Assembly (NCBI RefSeq): GCF_040183065.1
Contig: NC_091118.1
Coordinates: 212,631,529 to 212,695,528 of the forward strand
Direction: 5' to 3'
DNA length: 64,000 nucleotides
From: Periplaneta americana
Taxonomy: Eukaryota > Arthropoda > Insecta > Blattodea > Blattidae
A program made the position numbers and the translations under genes. Shown in pieces: positions 34,770 to 38,591 of the stretch. Within the stretch, counting starts at the first letter, position 1, and every line of letters begins with the position of its first letter. Under the pieces are notes generated by a model. The model searched no databases. It saw only the letters and a program-made list of their open reading frames with translations, and had not been told where the DNA came from.

Positions 34770-36612
34770 TTTAACACAGACATTCTGGCATAGTATAAAA
34801 AAAAAAAAAGGAATTCAATTTTTCAACTAGTATTTACACGTAGGCTAAGTGCAGATATTTAGTTTATTATATTGGCAATGAGAAGATATTGACATGACCA
34901 GCAATAATTCTAATTCACAAGTGATCAATGGAAATTATTAATAATCTTTTCAAACCTCCTATGACCCAGAAACATTCAAGAATCAAAGGCTATACTACCA
35001 CGGCATGACCGATTTTAATGGAGTATTGTAAGCCTGAACCATATGAAAGTGTAGTAGAAAAAGTCATGGCCAGTGAAATATGTTTTAACAAGGACTGCTG
35101 GGTATACTGAAGCAGATAAAAAGAAAATAGGGATAGCATGGTTAATATTTCACATAGATAAACACATAGTCAGGCCTAATTAAATAATTACAATGTTTGG
35201 TATAAGATACACATGTTAGTACTAGTTATTTTAGCCTTTCCTTCCCATATTATGTTGTTGTTGTTTTCTAATGCCAGGCGTTTGACAATAAAGTCATTTG
35301 ACCTCTTGCACTCCAATATTTTTCAAAGATATTATCATGACCAGCCACTGAAGCACAGATTTTGAGGTGTTCCGAATCCATTTCTTGGTTTGAGTTGCAC
35401 AATGGGCAGTTAGGGGACTGATATATTCCAATTCTATGCAGGTGTTTGGCCAAACAATCATGGCCTGTTGCCAATCTAAATGCAGCTACAGACGATTTTC
35501 GTGGTAAATCGGGAATTAACTGTGGATTTTGATGCAGAGAGTTCCATTTTTTCCCTTGGGATTGAGTTATCAAATTTTGTTTGTTGAAGTCTAAGTATGT
35601 AGATTTAATAAATCTCTTCACAGAGTAATACATAGATTTAGTAACAGGTCTGTAAGTAGCAGTGCTGCCCTTCTTTGCTAAAGCATCCGCATTCTCGTTT
35701 CCCAGGATTCCACAATGGGATGGTATCCATTGGAATACAATTCTTTTATTGAGTGATATTAATTGAGAGAGCATTTTAGTTATTTCTGCTGTTTGAGATG
35801 AAGGTGTGTGTTTAGAGACTATTGATAGAATAGCTGCTTTGGAGTCTGACAATATAACTGCATTCTTAAATTTAATGATGTGGCATAGGAGATTCCTGAC
35901 ACTTTCACTTATTGCAATGATTTCTCCATCAGAACTTGTTGTTCCATACCCAAGAGATCTATAAAGTGAGAAGAGACAGCACGTAACACCTGCACCGGCA
36001 CCTTGTTCTCTGGAGATCAAGGATCCATCGGTGTATAAATGAAGCCAGTTTTGTGGAGGGTACCTAATATTAATTGTCTCTAAAGACAATTGTTTCAGTA
36101 TTTCAGTGTTTACTTCTGATTTCAGTATTTCTTCTGTTAAATTTAGATTATATTGTATATTTAATAGAGTTAAAGGGTTTGGTTTAATTTCTTCCCATTT
36201 TATGTAAACCCCCTTTTAAGGAAAAAGAAAAATAATCCCTCAGAGTTTCGTTATTATATATTATGCATTATGTTTGCCACAGCTGTGTTCACTACTCAAG
36301 AGCCGCCACCACCTGTCTCACCCGCTGGAGGTGGAGCCAGCGTACGAGGCCGGCGAAGTGCGAGTCGACAAGCAGCAGGCAACAGTCCAGCGAGCCGTCT
36401 CACCTCCGACACAGCTAACCTTGCAGCAGGAGAAACAAGTGACGGCAGCTGTCAAGAAGAGAGATGTGGGTGGCATACCCCCGCCCAGAAGTGAAGTAGA
36501 CATGATGGTGTTCAGTCAGACAGAAGGGGTTGCTGGCTGTGTGCAGGGGGCGCCTTCCAAGAACCCACTGGGCACAGAGAACAACCCAGAAAGGGAGCGG
36601 CCCTTCACCTAG
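1812..36612 (+). CDS. TBC1D5: TBC1D5 orthologue, retromer-associated Rab7 GAP (14-exon model, 662 aa)
   Basis: Exons: 1812-1842, 1958-2075, 5826-6090, 10648-10818, 11021-11109, 17526-17576, 17936-18047, 19621-19754, 21072-21214, 25427-25533, 25870-26033, 28410-28530, 31102-31254, 36283-36612. All introns are GT-AG, phases agree throughout, and the total is 1989 nt. A TAG in frame at 1797-1799 and A at -3 support the start. In the family this TBC-domain protein accelerates GTP hydrolysis on Rab7 and binds retromer and Atg8/LC3 proteins on endosomes. Seen here: the arginine-finger motif IRQDVVR (R160), the glutamine-finger motif YRQGMHE (Q195), the block [14 protein letters not shown] (exon 9), and an N-terminal LIR-like WAQL (53-56) after three glutamates. 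DPLSQ at the end of exon 3 corresponds to the vertebrate VPS29-contact loop (inference). The C-terminal tail is shorter than in human (about 795 aa), and I see no clear second LIR. Confidence 0.93.
1958..2075 (+). CDS. TBC1D5: TBC1D5 exon 2
   Basis: Acceptor TTTGTAG, donor GA|GTAAGT. Encodes residues 11-49, an acidic and serine-rich leader without a recognised domain, ending in IQKYE. It joins in phase to exon 3, completing codon 50 as glutamate directly before the LIR-like motif. Confidence 0.8.
2563..2822 (+). mobile_element. tRNA-derived SINE, family A, with target duplication
   Basis: A 260-bp element with a tRNA-like head: an A-box-like TAGCTCGGTCGG and a perfect B box GGTTCGATTCC. A CTGAGGTTTTTCCCC region follows, and the element ends in oligo-A. 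Flanked by ACTATAAACTAA (2551-2562) and ACTATAAAGTAA (2823-2834), a 12-bp target duplication. Lies in TBC1D5 intron 2. Confidence 0.85.
3359..3640. repeat. Dispersed repeat with internal hairpin (copy 1)
   Basis: Clearly related along about 280 bp to 57764-58045, sharing GTGGTTTTAATTTGCAGCC-type sequence and a terminal stem-loop formed by AGAGGTCCAGG and CTTGGACCTCT. Not recognised as a known family. Confidence 0.6.
3880..4500 (+). pseudogene. Tc1/mariner-superfamily transposase remnant, split by a SINE
   Basis: Reading + gives [20 protein letters not shown] then [16 protein letters not shown], typical of the C-terminal half of insect mariner-like transposases (SPDL...DFFLWGYLK). After the SINE at 4069-4353 it continues in another frame as [20 protein letters not shown]. 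It has frameshifts and no N-terminal half, so it is inactive. Confidence 0.7.
4069..4353 (+). mobile_element. tRNA-derived SINE, family A, with duplicated head
   Basis: Same family as 2563-2822: B box GGTTCGATCCC, a TTTTTCCCCAACCG region and the ending GCGTCGTTAAATAACC. The first about 27 bp of the head (CCCAGCCACTGGCTTGGCTC) occur twice in tandem at 4069-4120. ACGATG occurs on both sides and is the probable target duplication inside the transposase remnant. Confidence 0.8.
4766..4852. repeat. (ATCAT)n pentanucleotide microsatellite
   Basis: About 87 bp of ATCAT units with intermixed ATATATC. Confidence 0.9.
4855..5235 (-). pseudogene. RTE-like LINE reverse transcriptase fragment
   Basis: The minus strand encodes [14 protein letters not shown] and, further on, [13 protein letters not shown]...[16 protein letters not shown], the segment after the catalytic motif in endonuclease-reverse transcriptases of RTE-like LINEs. 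One stop interrupts it; neither end is present. Confidence 0.65.
5473..5719 (-). mobile_element. tRNA-containing insertion with 20-bp target duplication
   Basis: A 247-bp insertion bounded by TGAGCATTACCCATCTTCAT (5453-5472) and the same 20-mer with one mismatch (5720-5739). It holds the tRNA-like cloverleaf at 5499-5571 near one end. It lies just upstream of TBC1D5 exon 3. Confidence 0.6.
5499..5571 (-). tRNA. tRNA-like cloverleaf, probably SINE head or tRNA pseudogene
   Basis: 73 nt fold as a tRNA. The acceptor TCCCGGG/CCCCGGA has one mispair, the D stem is GCTC/GAGC, the anticodon stem is TTGGT/ACCAA, and the T stem is CCGGG/CCCGG with loop TTCGATA. A run of five T follows downstream, like a Pol III terminator. 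The anticodon loop ACGTTTA would read GTT, but position 33 is C instead of the invariant U, which argues against a working tRNA. Confidence 0.5.
5826..6090 (+). CDS. TBC1D5: TBC1D5 exon 3 (LIR-like motif, start of TBC fold)
   Basis: Acceptor TTTGTGCAG, donor GAG|GTAAAT. Residues 50-138. It begins EEEWAQLY, matching the position of the first LC3-interacting region of vertebrate TBC1D5, then carries the helix [16 protein letters not shown] of the family and ends in DPLSQKAE. It is strikingly GC-rich compared with the surrounding introns. Confidence 0.95.
6350..8230. repeat. Minisatellite, 53-bp unit x about 35, derived from a LINE 3' end
   Basis: About 35 tandem units in TBC1D5 intron 3. I counted 35 copies of the TAATGCCAG core. 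Each unit is about 10 bp of GTGGGTAATT plus 43 bp that is the reverse strand of the last codons and tail of the RNase H LINE found elsewhere here (TTTTCTAATGCCAGG, then GATAAAGTCAT). Units differ by point changes (GCATTT/GTGTTT, TTGTTG/TTGTTA). The array starts and ends with GGGTAATTATGTT. Confidence 0.95.
8231..9288. other. Intronic sequence, no gene
   Basis: No coding signal recognised. A short duplicated segment, GGTTAGTGACAG followed by TTAGGTTTRGTTT, recurs at about 8698 and 8811 with 113-bp spacing. An AAT microsatellite ends the stretch. Confidence 0.5.
9304..9650 (-). mobile_element. RNase H LINE 3' fragment (copy b, left part)
   Basis: The minus strand encodes the C-terminus [15 protein letters not shown]...[11 protein letters not shown] with the zinc-knuckle-like CPLRN...H...C (one Cys changed) and the AAC-repeat tail at 9304-9320. 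The RTE-like insertion at 9651 interrupts it, and it resumes at 10597-10618 with GTCTAAGTATGTAGATTTAA. Confidence 0.85.
9651..10596 (+). mobile_element. RTE-like LINE 3' fragment inserted in a LINE
   Basis: Reverse transcriptase from [15 protein letters not shown] to the C-terminus, ending [16 protein letters not shown], then a (TAAG)n tail. YADD is present as VYADDVNML, but a one-base indel just before it breaks the frame (first part 9652-9777, main frame 9779-10573). It is inserted into the minus-strand RNase H LINE between TTTGTTTGTTGA and GTCTAAG. Four relatives lie at 16349, 21285, 50775 and 53700. Confidence 0.85.
10597..10618 (-). mobile_element. RNase H LINE copy b, continuation to its 5' truncation
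   Basis: GTCTAAGTATGTAGATTTAA matches the sequence that follows GTTGAA in the other copies (13411, 35587), proving that the RTE-like element interrupted this LINE. The border is about 30 bp from the exon 4 acceptor. Confidence 0.75.
10648..10818 (+). CDS. TBC1D5: TBC1D5 exon 4 (arginine and glutamine fingers)
   Basis: Acceptor GCTTCCAG, donor CAG|GTGAGC; 57 codons, residues 139-195. It contains [17 protein letters not shown] with the catalytic arginine R160, then LFCYAREN, and ends in CYRQ with the catalytic glutamine Q195. The acceptor lies only about 30 bp from a transposon-derived border at 10618. Confidence 0.97.
11021..11109 (+). CDS. TBC1D5: TBC1D5 exon 5
   Basis: Acceptor CCCTTGCAG, donor CAG|GTAAAT. 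Residues 196-224 plus two bases. It starts [17 protein letters not shown], the strongly conserved TBC block that follows the glutamine finger. Confidence 0.96.
11689..11834. repeat. Degenerate (CCTAA)n tract, interstitial telomere-like
   Basis: About 29 pentamers of CTAAC/CTAAG/CAAAG with strict 5-bp periodicity. In the other phase this is CCTAA, complement of the insect telomere unit TTAGG. Lies in TBC1D5 intron 5. Confidence 0.75.
11957..12275. repeat. Two tandem copies of a ~160-bp unit
   Basis: 11957-12117 and 12119-12275 share GCAAATACAC, TGGTGCTATCTCTCA, TAATGTTCAGAA, GAAGGAGG and an AGAGAGAGAGAAAAAAA tract. Not recognised as a known element. Confidence 0.65.
12536..13077. repeat. ~540-bp direct repeat, left copy, flanking a LINE
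   Basis: Starts TTACATTGTTATAGAAGG and ends CGATAAATGCTTAATAT. It is about 95% identical by eye to 14353-14889, and the two copies abut both ends of the LINE at 13078-14352. Confidence 0.9.
13078..14352 (-). mobile_element. RNase H LINE, 5'-truncated (copy c)
   Basis: A single open frame from 14352 down to 13198 encodes the end of the reverse transcriptase region and a full RNase H domain: [23 protein letters not shown] and [20 protein letters not shown] carry the Asp/Glu/Asp residues. It continues to [17 protein letters not shown]...CPLCN. A TAG replaces the Ser after QEMD, so the last about 40 residues are cut off. The AAC-type tail is at 13078-13095. Confidence 0.9.
14353..14889. repeat. 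~540-bp direct repeat, right copy
   Basis: Partner of 12536-13077. It begins exactly where the LINE is 5'-truncated and ends with CGATAAATGCTTAATAT, then continues into unrelated DNA (AATCGCCCGCC). Confidence 0.9.
15510..15940. repeat. Foldback with ~130-bp arms
   Basis: TTTCTGGTGTTGGCAT, CATGATCATAGTCATTG and GCATTTCAGAATG on the left arm (15518-15645) recur in reverse orientation at 15803-15930, leaving a loop of about 155 bp. Confidence 0.75.
15960..16348 (-). pseudogene. Diverged RNase H-type LINE, 3' part
   Basis: The minus strand reads [20 protein letters not shown] and [16 protein letters not shown], the C-terminal knuckle region of a LINE related to the main family. It continues beyond the RTE-like insertion at 17223-17350, where [19 protein letters not shown] gives the RNase H end. 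Confidence 0.65.
16349..17222 (+). mobile_element. RTE-like LINE 3' end, itself interrupted
   Basis: 16349-16390 and 17046-17222 match the RTE-like tail: [11 protein letters not shown], then [26 protein letters not shown] and (GTAA)n. The target duplication is AAGTAATTTTGTGC / AAGTAACTTTGTGC. It is interrupted between GGGAAAAAGACTTT and GGGGAGACTGAG by a 655-bp element. Confidence 0.8.
16391..17045. mobile_element. Hairpin-rich insertion inside the RTE-like LINE
   Basis: TATGCTCGACCAT at its start has an inverted partner ATGGCCGAGCATA near 16906. The right end is an imperfect palindrome at about 16929-17030 (AATGGTGATTAAGACGC against its complement) around the core TATGAAAC...GTTTCATA. No coding sequence. 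Confidence 0.65.
17223..17350 (-). pseudogene. Diverged LINE, RNase H end
   Basis: Minus strand [19 protein letters not shown] is the end of an RNase H domain and continues the fragment at 15960-16348 beyond the RTE-like insertion. Confidence 0.65.
17526..17576 (+). CDS. TBC1D5: TBC1D5 exon 6
   Basis: A 51-bp exon with acceptor TTTTTCAG and donor TA|GTGAGT. It encodes [18 protein letters not shown], which matches the family segment NPEYLEHDAY. It is in phase with both neighbours. Confidence 0.92.
17936..18047 (+). CDS. TBC1D5: TBC1D5 exon 7
   Basis: Acceptor TTGCTTGCAG, donor AAT|GTGAGT. Residues 242-279. It encodes [18 protein letters not shown], followed by a proline-rich loop less conserved in the family. 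Confidence 0.92.
18262..18343. repeat. Short dispersed repeat shared with 50379-50463
   Basis: CTTTCACTGTAAACCC, then TCTTTCCTATTTTCTGCC and TCTCCGCATATG, recur at 50379-50463. On the minus strand this reads like a degraded LINE-type frame; origin uncertain. Confidence 0.5.
18344..19524. mobile_element. hAT-like non-autonomous element, copy 1, with LINE insertion
   Basis: Begins TAGGGGCGTGATATTATGGT and ends ACCAAAAAATCACACACCTA, imperfect inverted ends. It is colinear with 24217-25331 over its whole length apart from the insertions. No transposase frame is seen. The 8-bp flanks no longer match. Confidence 0.7.
18911..19415 (+). mobile_element. RNase H LINE relative, 3' fragment
   Basis: Reads [20 protein letters not shown], later [19 protein letters not shown] and [18 protein letters not shown] (CCHC-type knuckle), with a CAACAACAAC tail. 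Target duplication ATTTCTCTTAA at 18900-18910 and 19416-19426. The last residues are frameshifted. Confidence 0.85.
19621..19754 (+). CDS. TBC1D5: TBC1D5 exon 8
   Basis: Acceptor CATGTTTCAG, donor GGAAT|GTCAGT. Residues 280-323. It includes [18 protein letters not shown], the helix that precedes the conserved [11 protein letters not shown] block, and is joined to exon 9 through a split isoleucine codon. Confidence 0.93.
19799..19885 (-). repeat. tRNA-like SINE fragment
   Basis: On the minus strand, GAGTTCGGCCAGCATAGTGG leads to the B box GGTTCGATTCC and a CCAGTGCCAGAAC end. It lies 45 bp after exon 8. Confidence 0.55.
19945..20925 (+). mobile_element. Jockey/CR1-like LINE 3' end (no RNase H), family J copy 1
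   Basis: The frame [16 protein letters not shown]...[11 protein letters not shown]...[13 protein letters not shown], then after a frameshift [16 protein letters not shown] to the stop, is typical of the post-RT region of Jockey/CR1-type LINEs. The 3' UTR ends with the stem-loop AGAAGGCCTGATGGCCATAT, then CTGCCAGGTTAAATAAAT and (TAAA)n. Copies also lie at 37000-37900 and 62166-63940. Confidence 0.85.
21072..21214 (+). CDS. TBC1D5: TBC1D5 exon 9
   Basis: Acceptor TTGTTGCAG. Two donors are possible: CAG|GTACCA at 21206 and CAGT|GTGAGT at 21214. I chose 21214 because it matches the consensus and because only it joins exon 10 in a frame that aligns with the family ([14 protein letters not shown]). 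Encodes [19 protein letters not shown] and the rest of the TBC C-lobe. Confidence 0.94.
21285..21803 (+). mobile_element. RTE-like LINE 3' end, 5'-truncated
   Basis: [20 protein letters not shown] to NIKMDLR, then a TAG in place of the next Glu, the normal remaining tail, and (GTAA)n. One internal deletion removes the LHALYSSPD segment. It sits about 70 bp downstream of TBC1D5 exon 9. Confidence 0.85.
22070..23200 (-). pseudogene. RTE-like LINE, second family, three frame fragments
   Basis: Minus strand: [19 protein letters not shown] (RT motif A), [11 protein letters not shown] (F-V-D-D in place of YADD/FADD), and a C-terminus [12 protein letters not shown]...[10 protein letters not shown]. 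The 3' end carries (TTGA)n at 22073-22088. Frameshifts separate the three pieces, so it is inactive. Confidence 0.75.
23201..24208. other. Intron 9 sequence, no gene recognised
   Basis: AT-rich; short open frames without recognisable domains. Confidence 0.5.
24217..25331. mobile_element. hAT-like non-autonomous element, copy 2, intact ends
   Basis: TAGGGATGTGATTTTATGGT at the left and ACCAAAAAATCACACCCCTA at the right are inverted ends. A perfect 8-bp target duplication CTTATAAC (24209-24216, 25332-25339) fits the hAT superfamily. No transposase is present, so it is non-autonomous. A LINE is nested at 24635-25052. Confidence 0.85.
24635..25052 (-). mobile_element. LINE 3' fragment (family K) nested in hAT-like element
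   Basis: The minus frame runs from [20 protein letters not shown] through [18 protein letters not shown] (knuckle) to [11 protein letters not shown]. The 3' UTR has TCCACTATAGTCCACTGTAG. Target duplication GTATATTTTAT at 24624-24634 and 25053-25063. Confidence 0.85.
25427..25533 (+). CDS. TBC1D5: TBC1D5 exon 10 (end of TBC domain)
   Basis: Acceptor GGTTGCAG, donor CAG|GTATGG. Residues 372-407. It encodes [10 protein letters not shown] and [12 protein letters not shown], the last conserved helices of the domain. Confidence 0.94.
25870..26033 (+). CDS. TBC1D5: TBC1D5 exon 11 (linker)
   Basis: Acceptor TTGTTACAG, donor CG|GTATTG. Residues 408-461, a polar low-complexity linker with no recognised domain. 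It is supported by splice sites, codon phase and higher GC than the flanks. Confidence 0.85.
26119..26237 (+). repeat. SINE family B, partial
   Basis: GGCCCGGGTTCCAATCC, then AAGTTACCTGGTTGAGG and a TTTTTTCC run, match the SINEs at 30594 and 38178. Truncated at about 26237 where LINE sequence begins. Confidence 0.7.
26238..26410 (-). mobile_element. LINE family K, RNase H segment, inverted 5' part
   Basis: The minus strand reads [20 protein letters not shown], an RNase H end. The downstream part of the same LINE type lies on the plus strand from 27623, with another repeat between. The arrangement (5' part inverted, 3' part forward) fits twin priming. Confidence 0.6.
26411..27622. repeat. ~1.2-kb interspersed repeat, ending in a conserved LINE-like 3' region
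   Basis: Starts ACTAGCCGTACCCGTGCG and ends TTTATTATTAGTATAGAT. It includes CAGAATCGGTTCATCCATTA near the end, a motif common in 3' UTRs of insect RTE/Proto2-type elements (recalled, not searched). It carries an ATTAC/ATTAT microsatellite at 26819-26935. No open frame. Confidence 0.5.
26819..26935. repeat. (ATTAT/ATTAC)n pentanucleotide microsatellite
   Basis: Strict 5-bp period with two unit variants arranged in blocks. Confidence 0.9.
27623..28225 (+). mobile_element. LINE family K 3' end
   Basis: Frame [18 protein letters not shown]...[20 protein letters not shown]; then a frame change within the knuckle (CLVV, then [15 protein letters not shown]). The 3' UTR is the same as in 24635-25052. 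Degraded. Confidence 0.8.
28410..28530 (+). CDS. TBC1D5: TBC1D5 exon 12 (linker)
   Basis: Acceptor GCGTTTACAG, donor GAT|GTATGT. Residues 462-502. It is basic and glycine-rich ([15 protein letters not shown], then [11 protein letters not shown]). No domain is recognised; phase agrees on both sides. Confidence 0.85.
28620..29389. other. Intron 12 sequence, no gene recognised
   Basis: AT-rich and without repeats that I can match inside the window. Confidence 0.5.
29390..29525. repeat. Diverged direct repeat flanking the Penelope-like element (left)
   Basis: TTCGCGAAATAGTC and AGAGTTCTCATC recur as TTCGCGAAATAGTG and CGAGTTCTCATT at 30935-31060, with weaker similarity between. Could be an old long target duplication or an unrelated duplication. 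Confidence 0.4.
29690..30920 (+). mobile_element. Penelope-like element 3' part (GIY-YIG endonuclease) with inverted flanks
   Basis: The plus strand encodes [19 protein letters not shown], then after a frameshift [20 protein letters not shown] and [14 protein letters not shown]. This is the GIY-YIG nuclease with Cys pair (CNSC) typical of Penelope-like elements, and it ends SEVRDDAEI and a stop. Flanks at 29728-29800 and 30840-30917 are inverted copies of each other (ATTGATTAAATGGCGAT against ATCGCCATTTAATCAAT), like the terminal repeats of such elements. A SINE lies inside at 30594-30838. Confidence 0.85.
30594..30838 (+). mobile_element. SINE family B inside the Penelope-like element
   Basis: tRNA-like head with the near-consensus B box GGTTTGATTCTC, then AAGTTACCTGGTTGAGG, ending in an oligo-A run after CCTACT. 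Target duplication AAACACCGAAAC (30582-30593) / AAACACTGAAAC (30839-30850). Confidence 0.88.
31102..31254 (+). CDS. TBC1D5: TBC1D5 exon 13 (coiled-coil segment)
   Basis: Acceptor TTGCTTACAG; donor GAG|GTTCGT, weaker than the others at +3. Residues 503-553. Heptad-like sequence ([20 protein letters not shown], then VLQRNL) corresponds to the C-terminal coiled coil of the family. Confidence 0.87.
31560..32545. repeat. ~1-kb interspersed repeat, LINE-like 3' region
   Basis: Starts TACTAGTGGCTTGTGCAGC and ends AAATTATATATATTTAGATA. ATCCGTTCAGCCATTTACCC near the end resembles the motif in the 26411-27622 repeat. No frame. Confidence 0.45.
32780..32895. repeat. Long direct repeat, block X, left copy
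   Basis: AAATTGGTTAGGATGACATT and ACTGAAACCTC then an oligo-A and an ATT microsatellite; the same block occurs at 34525-34662. Confidence 0.85.
32900..33605 (+). mobile_element. Jockey/CR1-like LINE 3' fragment
   Basis: Frame [20 protein letters not shown]...[15 protein letters not shown]...[12 protein letters not shown] to a stop at 33356. Tail TTCAGCACACAAATATTAAT then (AATA)n. Inserted in the ATT microsatellite of block X, because the second copy of the block lacks it. Confidence 0.8.
33606..33743. repeat. Long direct repeat, blocks Y and Z, left copy
   Basis: CTCCAATTTGACTACTCATA and GTAAAAATTCCCTATTTT recur at 34662-34740. CAATGTTTGGTATA ends this copy and recurs at 35190-35203. Confidence 0.85.
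33736..34520. mobile_element. Twin-primed RNase H LINE: inverted 5' half plus forward 3' half
   Basis: 33736-34080 on minus carries the RNase H domain ([21 protein letters not shown]). 34106-34520 on plus carries the remainder ([62 protein letters not shown]) and a CAACAACA tail. CCAATTTAATTCA is present at the end of the inverted half and the start of the forward half, a 13-bp overlap. This is the layout left by twin-primed reverse transcription. Confidence 0.8.
34524..35203. repeat. Long direct repeat, right copy (X-Y-W-Z)
   Basis: Begins directly after the LINE tail with block X, contains block Y, about 430 bp absent from the left copy, and ends with block Z (GTTTGGTATA), after which the sequence is unique (AGATACACATG). 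Confidence 0.75.
35256..36190 (-). mobile_element. RNase H LINE, 5'-truncated (copy d)
   Basis: Open frame from about 36190 down to the stop at 35268: RNase H ([43 protein letters not shown]), knuckle CPLCN...H...C and intact C-terminus [12 protein letters not shown] 15-bp target duplication CTTCCCATATTATGT / CTTCCCATTTTATGT flanks it (35241-35255, 36191-36205). It ends only about 80 bp before TBC1D5 exon 14. Confidence 0.92.
36283..36612 (+). CDS. TBC1D5: TBC1D5 exon 14 (C-terminal tail and stop)
   Basis: Acceptor GTTTGCCACAG. Residues 554-662, ending in [10 protein letters not shown] and a TAG stop at 36610-36612. The tail is charged and low-complexity; MMVFSQTEG is the only hydrophobic patch that could serve as a short linear motif. 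No AATAAA was seen in the next 300 bp, so the true 3' end is undetermined. Confidence 0.85.
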   Translation: MCSLLKSRHHLSHPLEVEPAYEAGEVRVDKQQATVQRAVSPPTQLTLQQEKQVTAAVKKRDVGGIPPPRSEVDMMVFSQTEGVAGCVQGAPSKNPLGTENNPERERPFT

Positions 36613-36951
36613 ATTCTCATTCTGCGATGTTAGGGGTTAGTGCACGACTGAAGGTGGGTGAGGGAAGATAGAAATAGGGGCTGAAGGCAGCTACAGCATA
36701 GCATTGCCAATGAGTGCTACTTGCACTACTGACTGGCCTGAAATCTCGAAGTAAGTTCCTTTGCCATCATAGTATTAGTAAATATACCTGCATAGTATTC
36801 TTCTGAGCATCATTTGGATCGATTTTTTTTTGCACTTAAGCTGCTACCCTCCCCGTTACGTTTTGAAACTGGAATAAGTGGTCCACCATGTTCTTCCTCC
36901 CTTTTTTGAAATATATACGCAAATTTGTACGCATTCGCAACACTGACTTCT

Positions 36952-37893
36952 GGGCCCTATTCCACAAAAGTATGGTGTAATACATTACAAGGAAATTTAC
37001 CTATAATTTGTACCTGCAGAAAAGTATATTCTATTATCCATGTGCTAAAAAGGATAAATATTCATCTTCCCTCTTGCTTAAAAAAGTCCCTTGTGCAGAT
37101 GCTTATATTTCCCTACTTTGACTATGCGGACATTTTACTGACTGACCTCTCCAGCGACAACAAAACGAAACTTCAACGTGCTCATAATTTGTGTGTAGTT
37201 TTGTAAGCAATGTTCGTAAATATGACCATATTACCCCATTCCTGGAAACAATAGGTTGGCTTAGACTAGATAAGAAAAGAAATTTACATTCACTTCTCCT
37301 TCTCTTCGAAATCTTGAACTCTTCTATTCCTTCGTACCTGTCGTCTCGCTTCACTTACCTTTCTTCCCACCACAATCTGAACACACGCTCTCGCCATGAA
37401 ACAATACTAACAATACCATCCCATCGCACCTCCTCATACTCATCCTCTTTCACAATAGCCCTGCCAAGATTCTGCAATTCGTTATCTGCTAGCATCAGGG
37501 ACTGTCGAAATAAAATTGAATTCAAACGCAAACTTACTAGGCACTTGGTCAGTAATTGAGACTCGTTCAGACATGGTTTCTTGTAAATAGTTCTCTTAAT
37601 CTATCACAAAATATTTCAATATCCGGTAATTTCATCACTATAGAATTTTGTTATTGTAGGTTTAATTTTTAATTCAGTAAATACAAAAATATTCTTTGTT
37701 CTTAACTTCTATGATAAAATTGTCTAGCTTTCATTAATCAGGTACTCTTGTCGTACTTTAATTTTTATTGTAATTGTAATTGTAAATTTAATATTAATTG
37801 TAATTTTATTGTTCATATTATAGTTGTAATTCCCTGGTAGAGGGGCAGAGAAGGCCTGATGGCCTTATCTCTACCAGGTTAAATAAATATTAA

Positions 37894-37929
<36 letters not shown>

Positions 37930-38051
37930 AAGTTATAAGGATTGTGTTTCATAAAAGTATTGTGTACAATTGCACTTTATTACTCCATACTTGACAATAA
38001 CTTTCAGTTGTAATTTGTAATATATTACCATACTTTTGTGGAATAGGGCCC
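36952..38051. mobile_element. MITE with ~40-bp TIRs interrupted by a LINE
   Basis: GGGCCCTATTCCACAAAAGT at the left and its inverse ACTTTTGTGGAATAGGGCCC at the right; similarity continues through ATGGTRTAATAYATTACAA. No transposase. The target duplication is not clear. Confidence 0.75.
37000..37900 (+). mobile_element. Jockey/CR1-like LINE 3' end, family J copy 2
   Basis: CRKVYSIIHVLKRINIHLPS...PYFDYADILLTDL, frameshift, then VSNVRKYDHITPFLETIGWL...RFCNSLSASIRDCRN to a stop at 37557-37559. The same 3' stem-loop (AGAAGGCCTGATGGCCTTAT, then CTACCAGGTTAAATAAAT) and a (TAC)n tail. Inserted in the MITE at 36952-38051. Confidence 0.85.
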
Positions 38052-38177
38052 TGAGAGTGGCATCTATACGAAATTCGTTGTATGAATGATACATCTCCAC
38101 ACTACATCTTTCTGAAAAGTTACCGAGTTTTTTGCAGCAAAATTTGTGGTTTGCTGCCTCTTTGATTAACATGTTCA

Positions 38178-38429
38178 GTCCACACCTGTGGAGTAACGGT
38201 TAGCGAGTCTGGCCGTGAAACCAGGTGGCCCGGGTTCGATTCCCGGTCGGGGCAAGTTACCTGGTTGAGGTTTTTTCCGGAGTTTTCCCTCAACCCTATA
38301 GAGCAAATGCTGGGTAACTTTCGGTGCTGGACCCCGGACTCATTTCACCGGCATTATCACCTTCATTTCATTCAGACGCTAAATAACCTAGATGTTGATA
38401 AAGCGTCGTAAAATAACCTACATACATAC
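38178..38429 (+). mobile_element. SINE family B, complete
   Basis: tRNA-like head with perfect B box GGTTCGATTCC, AAGTTACCTGGTTGAGG, and a 3' end in CATACATACA. Target duplication AACATGTTCA (38168-38177, 38430-38439). Confidence 0.9.
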
Positions 38430-38591
38430 AACATGTTCATCTTTTCACTTCTGCCAGATAACTTCAATATCTCAGAGCTTAAATGCCGAACTGGTGATTA
38501 ATAGGTCCTGAGTTTGAGACCTGTCTTGTTTGTCTTTTTCGTATTTCACATGTTTTTCTACATTTAGAATTATTGCTGTAATTTCTTTATA

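Noticed and set aside
36270-36503. Alternative frames across TBC1D5 exon 14
   Set aside because: Only the frame at 36283-36612 joins exon 13 in phase and gives a total length divisible by three.
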